Assembly: GCA_028826165.1 (NCBI GenBank)
Contig: JAPDFW010000039.1
Coordinates: 1-56,945 of the forward strand
DNA length: 56,945 bases
Source of the DNA: Anaeramoeba ignava
Taxonomy: Eukaryota; Metamonada; Anaeramoebidae
Reading direction: 5' to 3'
The notes beneath the pieces are model-generated. The model was given only the letters and a program-made list of their open reading frames with translations. It had not been told where the DNA came from and did no database searches. A program made the translations under genes and the position numbers. Positions 30,795-44,160 of this stretch are shown piece by piece. The stretch's first letter is position 1, and each line of letters starts with the position of its first letter.

Positions 30795-31141
30795 TAATAA
30801 AAAAAAGTGAATAGTGCCCGCCTCCCTCCCCGTTAACACCGACTTACAGCCGTTGTTACCAACCCTCAGGGTTGTCAAACCTCGATATTCGAAATGTCTT
30901 GTATGTTGTTTTGGAATTACAAACTGAGATTTGTCAAACAAGTCTTTCATATGGATTTATTTATTTGTTTATTCGAAAGGAATCCTTTCTCATTAAATAA
31001 ATCCTATTCGGATTTGTTTGACAAATCTCAGTTTGTCAAAACACATACTCGCTTTCGCTCGGTTGCTCCTCTTACCCCCCTTTCACTAGTTCTCCCCCCG
31101 TTCCCCTCACTAATATGTGTTTGTAAGTGATATACTTACCT
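30795..31141. other. GC island 3 with a ~148-nt foldback hairpin and C-rich tracts
   Basis: Base composition changes sharply here. 30810-30900 contains GCCCGCCTCCCTCCCCGTTA and a CAACCCTCAGGGTTG hairpin. 30901-31048 folds into nested inverted repeats: GTATGT/ACATAC, a perfect 22-bp pair (30920-30941 with 31014-31035, containing CTGAGATTTGTC), GGATTTATTTA/TAAATAAATCC and a central GAAAGGAATCCTTTC. 31049-31110 is pyrimidine-rich (CTTACCCCCC, TCTCCCCCCG), so the minus strand is G-rich. It ends with GTAAGTGATATACTTAC (31123-31139), another inverted repeat. A 78-codon + frame crosses it but ignores this structure. I cannot name the element; an inserted mobile or viral fragment, a structured RNA gene and a regulatory region are all possible. 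Confidence 0.55.
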
Positions 31142-31847
31142 CTTTATATCTTGAAAAATGGGTTGAAAATGGAGAATATTTATTTTCAATTTTTGTAAAA
31201 AGTATTATCAATTATGGAAAAAAAATTTATTAAAAACAAAAAAATTGTTTTTATTTATTTATTTTATTTACAACAGAATGTAATTTAGATTTATTTTTCA
31301 ATGAATTTATTTTATTAAATATCTTTTTTTTTCATTTATAAATCGACAAGAAAAGAAAAAAAATGAAAATATTTTATTTTTATTTTCCAACATTAAAATA
31401 TTATAAATTAATGAATAAATAATCAAATTATTATTATTATTACTTCTAATATATAATTAATAAATATAAATCAAAAAGAAAAATGAAAAATAAAATCAAA
31501 ATATATATTACAAACATTTTTCAAAATAAATATCAATTTAATTATATTCAATATTATCAATATTATATTAATAAATAATATAATAAATATAATATAAGAA
31601 TAATAAATATATTAATAAAAATATATTTTATTAAATATTCTATTAAATATTCTTTTGGAATAATTAATATTTATTTTGATTTCATTTCTTTTTGAAATTT
31701 CATTTTTCATTTTCAATTTCAATTTTGATTTACAATTAAATTTATTTTTAATCAATTTTGAGTTTTGAATTTTAAATTTTAAATTAAATATTTACATCTA
31801 TTTATTATACTTAATTTATTTATTCATTTTATTTTTAAATTAAATTA
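31142..31847 (+). other. A/T-rich sequence with a diverged right half of M1
   Basis: 31142-31480 has no copy that I could find elsewhere, apart from common A/T words. 31490-31690 resembles the M1 right half (ATTATATTAATAAATAATAT, TATTTTATTAAATATTC) with changes. No gene. Confidence 0.6.
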
Positions 31848-32500
31848 AATAAAAAATATTAGAATTAATTAATTAATTAATTATAAATGAAAATTTATTA
31901 TTATTAATTATTAAAAATAAATAAATTTGAAATGAAAAATAATAAATAAAAATGAATATTAATTATATTATATAAATATAAAGAATGAATATATAATTAA
32001 TAAATATGTAATAATAAATATCAATTCAAAATATATATAATGTAAAATGTTTAAAAAATAAAAAATAAATTTTTAAAAGTATAAATCAAAATAAATAATA
32101 TTTTTTTTATCAACTTTATTTCAATTTATATAAATATAAATCAAAAAAAAATAAAAAAAATCAAATTTTATTCTAATTTATATATTTTAAACATTTTTCA
32201 ATAATAAATATTAAATCAAAATATATATTCAAAATTAATATAATAATGTAATCAAATTTATTATCAATATTATATTAATAAATAATATAATAAATATAAT
32301 ATCAGAATAATAAATATATTAATAAAAATATATTTTATTAAATATTCTTTTTTTGGATTTGATTTTTATTTTGTAATTCTTTTTATATTTTTTAGAATAA
32401 TTATTTATTTATTTTCATTTATTATTTTATTCAAAATTTCATTTTAATTTCATTTACAATTTAATTTATTTTAAATATAATTTAATTTCATTTTCATTTT
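31848..32500 (+). repeat. Module M1, copy 3 (5' truncated)
   Basis: Enters M1 at AAAATATTAGAATTAATTAA, missing the first ~150 bp, and runs to its usual end at TTTAATTTCATTTTC. Confidence 0.9.
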
Positions 32501-33309
32501 CAATTTAATTTCAATTTGAATTTGAATTTGAATTTGATTTGATTTGAATTTAATTTAATTTTAATTTGAATTTGAATTTAATTTGATTTGAATTTGAATT
32601 TAATTTGGATTTGAATTTGAATTATAAAATAAATGAAATTAAATAAAATTAATAATTAATTAATATTAAATAAATATTCTATTTATATTCATTATTATTA
32701 TTAATAACTATTTATATATCTATTCATTTTATTTGATTTATTTATTTGATTTATTCTTTATTTATTTATTCATCTCATTTTAAATTAATTTATTGAAAAT
32801 TTTGTAACAAAAATAAATAAATAAATAAATAAAAGATATTTTGAATTGAAATTAATCAAAAATATAATTAAAAGTTGTTTAATTTAATTTAATTTAATTT
32901 AATTTAATTTAATAAAAAAGATAAAAAGTATTTTTTTTTGAAATGGAGAAAATAAAATTATAAATTAAAAAGGAGAAAAAAATAGAAAAGATAAAAAGTA
33001 TTTTTTAAAAAGATAAAAAGTATTTTTTTGAAATGGAGAAAATAAATAAAAATAAAAGGAGAAAAAAAATAAATATAAAATTGATAATTGTTTTAATTAT
33101 TTTTATTTCTTTATTATTTTATTATTTTATTATTTTATTATTCTTTTATCAAAAATATAAATAATATTTATAAATAATAATTTAATTTTAATTTCAAAAA
33201 TAATTAATCTATAAAATATTAAATAATAATTAATATTAATATTAATTCAATTTATTCAATTTTCATTTAATTTAAAATTTTTATTTTCATTTTTTTCAAT
33301 TTTCATTTT
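32501..33309 (+). repeat. GAATTT tract plus module S, copy 1
   Basis: S (from ~32625) has TATTTATATATCTATTCATT (32708), a (TTTAA)n run (~32880) and AAAAAGTATTTTTTTTTGAA then ATGGAGAAAATAAA, with an internal duplication of that last part. It is found again only at 42641-43335, also between two M1 copies. Confidence 0.85.
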
Positions 33310-34095
33310 CAATTTCAATTTATATTTTGTAAACAATTTAATAAATATTTTTAATTGTAATTTATTTTATTTTCATTTTATTTTGTGTGTAAATAAATTT
33401 TGAAAAAATCAAAAAAAAATAAAATTAATAAAATAAATAAAAATAAATTTTGAAAATAATAATTGAATTATTAATAAAATAAAAATATTAGAATTAATTA
33501 ATTAATTAATTATAAATCAAAATTTATTATTATTAATTATTAAAATAAATAAATTTGAAATGAAAAATAATAAATAAAAATGAATATTAATTTATATTAT
33601 ATAAATATAATGAATGAATATATAATTAATAAATATATAATAATAAATATCAATTCAAAAATATATATAATATAAAATGTTTAAAAATAAAAATAAATTT
33701 TTAAAAGTATAAATCAAAATAAATAATATTTTTTTTATCAACTTTATTTCAATTTATATAAATATAAATCAAAAAAAAAAATAAAAAAAATCAAATTTTA
33801 TTCTAATTTATATATTTTAAACATTTTTCAATAATAAATATTAAATCAAAATATATATTCAAAATTAATATAATAATGTAATCAAATTTATTATCAATAT
33901 TATATTAATAAATAATATAATAAATATAATATAAGAATAATAAATATATTAATAAAAATATATTTTATTAAATATTCTTTTTTTTTGGATTTGATTTTTA
34001 TTTTTGTAATTCTTTTTATATTTTTAGAATAATTATTTATTTATTTTCATTTATTATTTTATTCAAAATTTCATTTTTAATTTCATTTACAATTT
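33310..34095 (+). repeat. Module M1, copy 4 (start of higher-order repeat 1)
   Basis: Full-length M1 from ATATTTTGTAAACAATTTAA to TTAATTTCATTTACAATTTG. It begins the first M1-GAATTT-L-array-M2 unit (33310-37409). Confidence 0.92.
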
Positions 34096-34440
34096 GATTT
34101 AATTTGAATTTGAATTTAATTTGAATTTTAATTTGAATTGAATTTGAGTTTAATTTGAATTTAATTTTAATTTAATTTGAATTTGAATTTTAATTTAATT
34201 TGATTTGAATTTAATTTGATTTGAATTTAATTTGATTTGAATTTAATTTGAATTTGAATTTGAATTTGAATTTGAATTTAATTTAATTTGATTTGAATTT
34301 GATTTGAATTTTAATTTGAATTTAATTGAATTTAAATTTTCAATTTAGATTACAATCAACTTTACATAATAAATAAACACAAAAAAAAATCAATCAATAT
34401 TCATTTCTGATTTTTATTTTGATTTTTCTTATTATTTTTA
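34096..34440 (+). repeat. GAATTT/GATTT array and linker L, copy 1
   Basis: Irregular 5-6 bp repeat (GAATTT, GATTT, AATTT) to ~34335. Linker L follows, containing TTTAGATTACAATCAACTTT and ACATAATAAATAAACAC, then TTCATTTCTGATTTTTATTT. L is nearly invariant in all four copies, unlike the arrays beside it. Confidence 0.9.
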
Positions 34441-36620
34441 TTTTGAATTCAATTTACAATTAAATTAAATAAATAATTCAATTTACAATTAAATTAAATA
34501 AATAATTCAATTTACAATTAAATTAAATAAATTCAATTTACAATTAAATAAATTAAATTCAATTTACAATTAATTACATTCAATTTACAATTAAATTCAA
34601 TTCAATTTACAATTAAATTACATTCAATTTACAATTAAATTAAATTCAATTTACAATTAAATTACATTCAATTTACAATTCAATTACATTCAATTTACAA
34701 TTAAATAAATTCAATTTACAATTAAATTAATAAATTCAATTTACAATTAAATTAATAAATATCAATTCAATTTACAATTAAATTTAATAAATATAATTCA
34801 ATTTCAATTAAATTAAATAAATAAAATTCAATTTACAATTAAATTAATAAATAAATTCAATTTACAATTAAATTAAATAAATAAATTCAATTTACAATTA
34901 AATATAATTCAATTTAAATTAAATAAAATTCAATTTACAATTAAATATAAATTCAATTTACAATTAAATAAATAAATTCAATTTACAATTAAATTAAATA
35001 AATTCAATTTACAATTAAATTAATAAATATAATTCAATTTACAATTAAATTAATAAATATAATTCAATTTACAATTAAATTAATAAATATAATTCAATTT
35101 ACAATTAAATAAAATTACAATTCAATTTACAATTAAATAAATAATTCAATTTACAATTAAATTAAATAAATAAATTCAATTTACAATTAAATTAAATCAA
35201 TAAATAATTCAATTTTAATTAAATAAATAATTCAATTTACAATTAAATTAAATAAAATAAATTCAATTTACAATTAAATTAAATAAATTAATTCAATTTA
35301 CAATTAAATTAAATTCCAAATTTAAAATTAAATTAAATAAAAATTAATTTTACAATTAAAATAAATAAATTAATTTACAATTAAATTAATAAATATAATT
35401 CAATTTACAATTAAATTAAAATTTACAATTAAATCTATAAATATAATTCAATTTACAATTAAATTAAATAATTCAATTTACAATTAAATTAAATTAAATT
35501 TAATTTCATTTTAAATTAATAAAATAATTCAATTCAATTAAATTAAATAAATAAATAAATTCAATTTTACAATTAAATTAAATAAATAATTCAATTTACA
35601 ATTAAATTAAATAAATAAATTAAATTCAATTTACAATTAAATTAAATAAATTAATTCAATTTACAATTAAATTAAAAATAAATTCAATTTACAATTAAAT
35701 AATTCAATTTTACAATTAAAAATAAATAATTCAATTTACAATTAAATTCAATAAATAATTCAATTTACAATTAAATTAAATTAAATTCAATTTACAATTA
35801 AATTAAATTAATAAATTCAATTTACAATTAAAATAAATTCAATTTACAATTAAATTAAAAATAAATTCAATTTACAATTAAATTAAACACAATTCAATTT
35901 ACAATTAAATTAATAAAATAATTCAATTTACAATTAAATTAAATAAACAATTCAATTTACAATTAAATTAAATAATTCAATTTACAATTAAATTAAATAT
36001 ATAATTCAATTTACAATTAAATTAAATTACAATTCAATTTACAATTAAATTAAATAAATTAAATTCAATTTAAATTAAAATTAATTAAAATAAATTCAAT
36101 TTACAATTAAATTAAATAAATTCAATTTACAATTAAATTAAATAAAATTAATTCAATTTACAATTAAATTAATAAATTCAATTCAATTTACAATTAAATT
36201 AAATAAATAAATTCAATTTACAATTAAATTAAATAAATTAATTCAATTTACAATTAAAATTAAATAAAAATAAATTCAAATTTACAATTAAATAAATTAA
36301 ATAAATTCAATTTACAATTAAATTAAATAAATAAATTCAATTTACAATTAAATAAATAAATTCAATTTACAATTAAATTAAAAATAAATTCAATTTACAA
36401 TTAAATTAAATAAATTCAATTTACAATTAAATTAAATAAATTCAATTTACAATTAAATTAAATAAATTCAATTTACAATTAAATTAAATAAATTCAATTT
36501 ACAATTAAATTAAATAAATTCAATTTACAATTAAATTAAATAAATTCAATTTACAATTAAATCATAAATAAATTCAATTTACAATTAAATTAAAACAATT
36601 CAATTTACAATTAAATTAAT
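34441..36620 (+). repeat. TTCAATTTACAATTAAAT tandem array 1
   Basis: About 2.2 kb of a 22-31 bp unit with core TTCAATTTACAATTAAAT and a variable AAATAAAT-type linker. No open frame. Later units (36300-36560) are the most uniform. Confidence 0.95.
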
Positions 36621-37409
36621 AATTCTACATTTTGTTTTCATTTTATTTATTTATTAATAAAACGGATTTATGTTTAAAAAGTTATTTTTCAATTTAATTT
36701 GATTTTTATTTGATTTTCTTTTTTTATTTTGATTTTCAATTATTTTGAATTAAAACAGAACAAAAAGTAAATCAATATTGAATTGAGTTATTTTATTATA
36801 TTTTTTATTTGATTTAATATAAAACAAGTATTTTACTTCAATTATATAACAAAATTGAAGTATATTTTGAATTAATTTACAACAGAATTACATTTAATTC
36901 ACATTTATTTTAATTCAGATTTATATTCAATTTCATTTATAGTTAATTTATAAAGGAAATAAAAGTAAATTAAAATTGGTTTGGGTTGAAGGGGCATAAG
37001 GGGAGTAATAATAATTTATTCATAATTTATTCATAATTTAATTTATTTTTTATTTTTATTTTTAATTTATGTTTTTAATTTTGAAATTTATTTTTATATT
37101 TGATATATATATATTTTTAGTATTTTGTAAATTAAAATATTTATAAATAAATATTTATTTTAATTTTAATTTAATTTAATTTAATTTAATTTAATTTTAT
37201 TTTTTTATTAATTTAGAATTAATAATCAATTTTTAAAATATAATATATATTTTATCTTCTTTTTTCTTCTTCTTCTATTTATTTATTTATTTATTTATTT
37301 GCAATTTCATTTTCAATTTAATTTAATTTAATTTTCAATTTCATTTCATTTTACAATTTAATTTCTATTTTCATTTTAATTTTCAATTTAATTTAATTTT
37401 AATTCAATT
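36621..37409 (+). repeat. Module M2, copy 1
   Basis: Begins TTTTGTTTTCATTTTATTTA and AAAACGGATTTATGTTTAAA. It contains AACAAAATTGAAGTATATTT, TTATAGTTAATTTATAAAGG, a purine-rich spot GGGTTGAAGGGGCATAAGGG (36987) and TTTTTCTTCTTCTTCTATTT before the next M1. Four copies in the window. Confidence 0.9.
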
Positions 37410-38205
37410 TAATTCATATTTTATATTTTATAAATTAAATAAATAAAATATTTTTAATTGTAATTTATTTTATTTTCATTTTATTTTTGTGTGTAAATGA
37501 ATTTTGAAAAATCAAAAATAAAATTAATAAAATAAATAAAAATAAATTTTGAAAATAATAATTGAATTATTAATAAAATAAAAATATTAGAATTAATTAA
37601 TTAATTAATTATAAATCAAAATTTATTATTATTAATTATTAAAATAAATAAATTTGAAATGAAAAATAATAAATAAAAATGAATATTAATTATATTATAT
37701 AAATATAAATAAATGAATATATAATTAATAAATATATAATAATAAATATCAATTCAAAATATATATAATGTAAAATGTTTAAAAATAAAAATAAATTTTT
37801 AAAAGTATAAATCAAAATAAATAATATTTTTATCAACTTTATTTCAATTTATATAAATATAAATCAAAAAAAATAAAAAAAATCAAATTTTATTCTAATT
37901 TATATATTTTAAACATTTTTCAATAATAAATATTAAATCAAAATATATATTCAAAATTAATATAATAATGGAATCAAATTTATTATCAATATTATATTAA
38001 TAAATAATATAATAAATATAATATAAGAATAATAAATATATTAATAAAAATATATTTTTATTAAATATTCTTTTTGGATTTGATTTTTATTTTGTAATTC
38101 TTTATATTTTTAGAATAATTATTTATTTATTTTCATTTATTATTTTATTCAAAATTTCATTTTAATTTCATTTACAATTTAATTTATTTTAAATATAAAT
38201 TTAAT
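37410..38205 (+). repeat. Module M1, copy 5
   Basis: Follows M2 through the variant lead-in TTCATATTTTATATTTTATA, which marks every M1 copy preceded by M2 and also copy 9. Confidence 0.9.
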
Positions 38206-38815
38206 TTCATTTTCATTTTCAATTTTCAATTTAATTTAATTTTGATTTGAATTTGATTTAAAATTTAATTTGAATTTAATTTAAATTTAATTTAATTTGA
38301 ATTTTAATTTGAATTTAATTTGAATTTTATTTTATTTTGAAAATTTATTTGAATTTTTATTTTTAATTTAATTTGAATTTAATTTAATTTAAATAACAAA
38401 ATTTGATTTGAATTTAAATTTGAATTTGAATTTTAATTTAATCAAAATTTAATTTAATTTAATTTAATTTAATTTAATTGAATTTAATTTAATTTTAATT
38501 TTTGAAAAATTAAAATTTAATTTGAAAAATTTGAATTTAGATTTTATTTTTAAAAATTTGAATTTTTGAAATGGAGAAATTAAAAATAAAATTTAATTTG
38601 AATAAAATTTATTTTGAATTTTATTTGAATTTATTTTTTAATTTAATTTAATTATTTAATTTTATTTTTAAAACAAATAAATAATATTTATTTCTTTAAT
38701 TTATTTTAATTTTCATTTCAAAAATAATTTCAATTTTTAAATTTTCAATTAATTTCAATTACATTTTCAATTATTTTCAATTTCAATTAAAATTTCATTT
38801 AATTTTCAATTTCAA
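38206..38815 (+). repeat. Degenerate GAATTT-type tract
   Basis: Irregular AATTTGAATTT/AATTTAATTT sequence, with one ATGGAGAAATTAAAAATAAA segment (~38570) recalling module S. Probably a decayed S or GAATTT spacer between two M1 copies. No gene. Confidence 0.7.
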
Positions 38816-39640
38816 TTTCAATTTATATTTTATAAACAATTTAATAAATATTTTTAATTGTAATTTATTTTATTTTCATTTTATTTTGTGTGTAAATGAA
38901 TTTTGAAAAAAAATCAAAAATAAAATTAATAAAATAAATAAAAATAAATTTTGAAAATAATAATTGAATTATTAATAAAATAAAAATATTAGAATTAATT
39001 AATTAATTAATTATAAATCAAAATTTATTATTAATTATTAAAATAAATAAATTTGAAATGAAAAATAATAAATAAAAATGAATATTAATTATATTATATA
39101 AATATAAATGAATGAATATATAATTAATAAATATATAATAATAAATATCAATTCAAAATATATATAATATAAAATGTTTAAAAATAAAAATAAATTTTTA
39201 AAAGTATAAATCAAAATAAATAATATTTTTATCAACTTTATTTCAATTTATATAAATATAAATCAAAAATAAAAATCAAATTTTATTTAATTTAATTTTT
39301 ATATTTTTAAACATTTTTAAATAATAAAAATATCCAAAAATAAAAAATATATATTTAAAATAAATATAATAATGGAATCAAAATTTATTATAATATATTA
39401 TATTAAATAAATAATATAATAAAATATAATATCAGAATAATAAATATATTAATAAAAATATATTTTATTAAATATTCTTTTTGGATTTGATTTTTATTTT
39501 ATAATTCTTTTATATTTTTGAATAATTATTTATTTATTTTCATTTATTATTTTATTCAAAATTTCATTTTAATTTCATTTACAATTTAATTTATTTTAAA
39601 TATAATTTAATTTCATTTTCATTTTCATTTTCAATTTAAT
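38816..39640 (+). repeat. Module M1, copy 6
   Basis: Full-length copy with extra substitutions in its middle third (39290-39430), followed directly by the fifth satellite array. Confidence 0.9.
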
Positions 39641-41630
39641 TTTAGAATTTGAATTAATTCAAATTTATTTTCCAATTTCTTTATAATTTATATTCAAAAT
39701 AAAAATCAATTTCTCTCTAAATATTATAAAATATATAAATTTAATTTTCAATTTATTTGAATTTTAAATTTCAAAAATAAAAATCAATTTATTTTATATA
39801 TATTATAAACAAATTTATAACAAAATAATTAATTAATTTAATTTCAATTTATTTATAATTTATATTCAAAAATAAAAAATCAATTTATCTCTATATATAA
39901 AATATATTTATTTAATTTTCATTTTATTTATAATTTAAAATCAAAAAAATAAAAATCAATTTATTTATATATATTATAAACAAATTTATAATAAAATAAT
40001 TAATCAATTTAATTTCCAATTTATTTATAATTTATATTCAAAAATAAAAATCAATTTCTCTCTATATATAAAATATAAAATTTAATTTTCAATTTATTTA
40101 TAATTTAAATCAAAAATAAAAATCAATTTATTTATATATATTATAAACAAATTTATAACAAAATAATTAATTAATTTAATTTTCAATTTATTTATAATTT
40201 ATATTCAAAAATAAAAATCAATTTCTCTCATATATAAAATATATAAATTTATTTTTCAATTTATTTATAATTTAAAATTCAAAATAAAAATCAATTTATT
40301 TATATATATTATAAACAAATTTTAAATAAAATAATTAATTAATTTAATTTTCAATTTATTTATAATTTATATTCAAAAATAAAAATCAATTTCTCTCTAT
40401 ATATAAAATATATAAATTTATTTTTAATTTATTTATAATTTAAATTCAAAAATAAAAATCAATTTATTTATATATATTATAAACAAATTTATAATAAAAT
40501 AATTAATTAATTTAATTTCCAATTTATTTATAATTTATATTCAAAAATAAAAATCAATTTCTCTCTATATATAAAATATATAAATTTAATTTTCAATTTA
40601 TTTATAATTCAAATTAAAAAAATAAAAATCAATTTATTTATATATATTATAAACAAATTTATAACAAAATAATTTAATTTAATTTTCCAATTTATTTATA
40701 ATTTTATTCAAAAAAAATAAAAAATCAATTTCTCTCTATATATATAAAATATATAAATTTAATTTTCAATTTATTTCGAATTTAAATTAAAAATAAAAAA
40801 AATCAATTTATTTATATATATTATAAAACAAATTTATAATAAAATAATTTATTAATTTAATTTCCAATTTATTTATAATTTATATTCAAAAATAAAAATC
40901 AATTTCTCTATATATAAAATATATAAATTTAATTTTCAATTTATTTATAATTTAAATTAAAAATAAAAATCAATTTATTTATATATATTATAAAACAAAT
41001 TTATAATAAAATAATTTATTCAATTTAATTTCAATTTATTTATAATTTATATTCAAAAATAAAAATCAATTTCTCTCTATATATATAAAATATAAATTTA
41101 TTTTTCAATTTATTTTATAATTTAAATTCAAAAATAAAAATCAATTTATTTATATATATTATAAACAAATTTATAATAAAATAATTAATTAATTTAATTT
41201 TCAATTTATTTATAATTTATATTCAAAAATAAAAATCAATTTCTCTCTATATATAAAATATATAAATTTATTTTTCAATTTATTTATAATTTAAAATTCA
41301 AAAATAAAAAAATCAATTTATTTATATATATTATAAACAAATTTATAACAAAATAAAAATTAATTTAATTTCCAATTTTTATTTATAATTTATATCAAAA
41401 AATAAAAAAATTTAATTTCTCTATATATAAAATATATGAAATTTATTTTTAATTTATTTAATTTAAATTAAAAATAAAAATCAATTTATTTATATATATT
41501 ATAAAACAAATTTATAACAAAATAATTAATTAATTTAATTTCCCAATTTATTTATAATTTATATTCAAAAATAAAAATCAATTTCTCTCTATATATAAAA
41601 TATATAAATTTAATTTTCAATTTATTTTTA
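39641..41630 (+). repeat. 172-bp satellite, array 5
   Basis: About twelve units, the most diverged of the five arrays (for example TTTATCTCTATATA near 39889, TCTCTCATATATAA near 40226, TCTCTATATATAAA near 40906). Flanked by M1 on both sides. Confidence 0.93.
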
Positions 41631-41812
41631 TTTTTCAATTTGAATTAAAATTGAATTCAATTCACATTGATTTGAATTAGTTTGAATTTGATTTTTGATT
41701 GAATTTAGATTTAATTTTGAATTTAATTAAAAAAATTTAATTTAATTTGAATTTGAATTTAATTTGAATTTAATTTTAATTTTAATTTGATTTGAATAGA
41801 ATTTAATTTAAT
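41631..41812 (+). repeat. GAATTT-type tract
   Basis: Short irregular GAATTT/GATTTGAATT array between satellite and M1, like those at 13006 and 29991. Confidence 0.85.
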
Positions 41813-42640
41813 TTCAATTTATATTTTGTAAACAATTTAATAAATATTTTTAATTGTAATTTATTTTATTTTCATTTTATTTTCATTGTAAATGAATTTT
41901 TGAAAAATCAAAAAAAAAATAAATAAAATAAATAAAAAAATAAATTTTTGAAAAATAATAATTGAATTATTAATAAAATAAAAATATTAGAATTTAATTA
42001 ATTAATTTATAAATCAAAATTTATTATTATTAATTATTAAAAATAAATAAATTTGAAATGAAAATAATAAATAAAAAATGAATATTAATTATATTATATA
42101 AAATATAATGAATGAATATATAATTAATAAATATATAATAATAAATATCAATTCAAAAATATATATAATGTAAAATGTTTAAAAAATAAAAATAAATTTT
42201 TAAAAGTATAAATCAAAATAAATAATATTTTTATCAACTTTATTTCAATTTATATAAATATAAATCAAAAAAAATAAAAAAATCAAATTTTATTCTAATT
42301 TATATATTTTAAACATTTTTCAATAATAAATATTAAATCAAAATATATATTCAAAATTAATATAATAATGGAATCAAATTTATTATCAATATTATATTAA
42401 TAAATAATATAATAAATATAATATCAGAATAATAAATATATTAATAAAAATATATTTTATTAAATATTCTTTTTGGATTTGATTTTTATTTTGTAATTCT
42501 TTTTATATTTTTAGAATAATTATTTATTTATTTTCATTTATTATTTTATTCAAAATTTCATTTTAATTTCATTTACAATTTAATTTATTTTAAATATAAT
42601 TTAATTTCATTTTCATTTTCATTTTCATTTTCAATTTAAT
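41813..42640 (+). repeat. Module M1, copy 7
   Basis: Full-length, ending in (ATTTTC)n. It starts the second M1-S-M1 compound unit (41813-44160). Confidence 0.9.
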
Positions 42641-43335
42641 TTAATTTAGATTTGAATTATAAAATAAATGAAATTAAATTAAAATTAATAATTAATTAAT
42701 ATTAAATAAATATTCTATTTATATTCATTATTATTAATAACTATTTATATATCTATTCATTTTATTTGATTTATTTATTTGATTTATTTGATTTATTTTA
42801 TTCATTCATCTCATTTTTAAATTAATTTATTGAAAATTTTTAACAAAAATAAATAAATAAATATATAAAGATATTTTGAATTTAAATTAATCAAAAATAC
42901 AATTAAAAGTTGTTTAATTTAATTTAATTTAATTTAATTTAATTTAATTTAATAAAAAAGATAAAAAGTATTTTTTTTGAAATGGAGAAAATAAAATTAT
43001 AAATTAAAAAGGAGAAAAAAATAGAAAAGATAAAAAGTATTTTTTAAAAGATAAAAAGTATTTTTGAAATGGAGAAAATATATAAAAATTAAAGGGAGAA
43101 AAAAATAAATATAAAATTGATAATTGTTTTAATTATTTTTATTTCTTTATTATTTTATTATTTTATTATTTTATTATTCTTTTATCAAAAATATAAATAA
43201 TATTTATAAATAATAATTTAATTTTAATTTCAAAAAAAATAATTAATCTATAAAATATTAAATAATAATTAATATTAATATTAATTCAATTATATTCAAT
43301 TTTCAACTTAAAATTTAATTTAATTTAATTTTCAA
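42641..43335 (+). repeat. Module S, copy 2
   Basis: Close copy of 32625-33309, with the same TATTTATATATCTATTCATT, (TTTAA)n and repeated AAAAAGTATTTTT...GAAATGGAGAAAAT features in the same order. Confidence 0.88.
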
Positions 43336-44160
43336 TTTCATTTTCAATTTATATTTTGTAAACAATTTAATAAATATTTTTAATTGTAATTTATTTTATT
43401 TTCATTTTATTTTGTGTGTAAATGAATTTTGGAAAAATCAAAAAAATAAAAATTAATAAAATAAATAAAAATAAATTTTGAAAATAATAATTGAATTATT
43501 AATAAAATAAAAATATTAGAATTAATTAATTAATTAATTATAAATCAAAAATTTATTATTATTAATTATTAAAATAAATAAATTTGAAATGAAAAATAAT
43601 AAATAAAAATGAATATTAATTATATTATATAAATATAAAGAATGAATATATAATTAATAAATATATAATAATAAATATCAATTCAAAATATATATATAAT
43701 GTAAAATGTTTAAAAATAAAAATAAATTTTTAAAAGTATAAATCAAAATAAATAATATTTTTTTATCAACTTTATTTCAATTTATATAAATATAAATCAA
43801 AAATAAAAATCAAATTTTATTCTAATTTTATATATTTTAAACATTTTTCAATAATAAATATTAAATCAAAATATATATTCAAAATTAATATAATAATGGA
43901 ATCAAATTTATTATCAATATTATATTAATAAATAATATAATAAATATAATATCAGAATAATAAATATATTAATAAAAATATATTTTATTAAATATTCTTT
44001 TTGGATTTGATTTTTATTTTGTAATTCTTTTTATATTTTTAGAATAATTATTTTATTTATTTTCATTTATTATTTTATTCAAAATTTCATTTTTAATTTC
44101 ATTTACAATTTAATTTATTTTAAATCTAATTTAATTTCATTTTTCAATTCATTTTCATTT
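43336..44160 (+). repeat. Module M1, copy 8
   Basis: Full-length copy completing the second M1-S-M1 compound unit. Confidence 0.9.

Noticed and set aside
30894-31130. 78-codon plus-strand frame across GC island 3.
   Set aside because: It runs through both arms of a long inverted repeat and pyrimidine tracts, and has no recognisable domain.
31132-31141. ATACTTACCT, identical to the 5' end of U1 snRNA.
   Set aside because: No U1 stem-loops or Sm site follow. It is part of the GTAAGTGATATACTTAC inverted repeat, which also makes consensus-like splice donors on both strands by chance.
34441-36620. CRISPR-like array because of the regular repeat and spacer look.
   Set aside because: The spacers are not unique sequence but short AAATAAAT variants, the context is eukaryotic rDNA and there are no cas genes.
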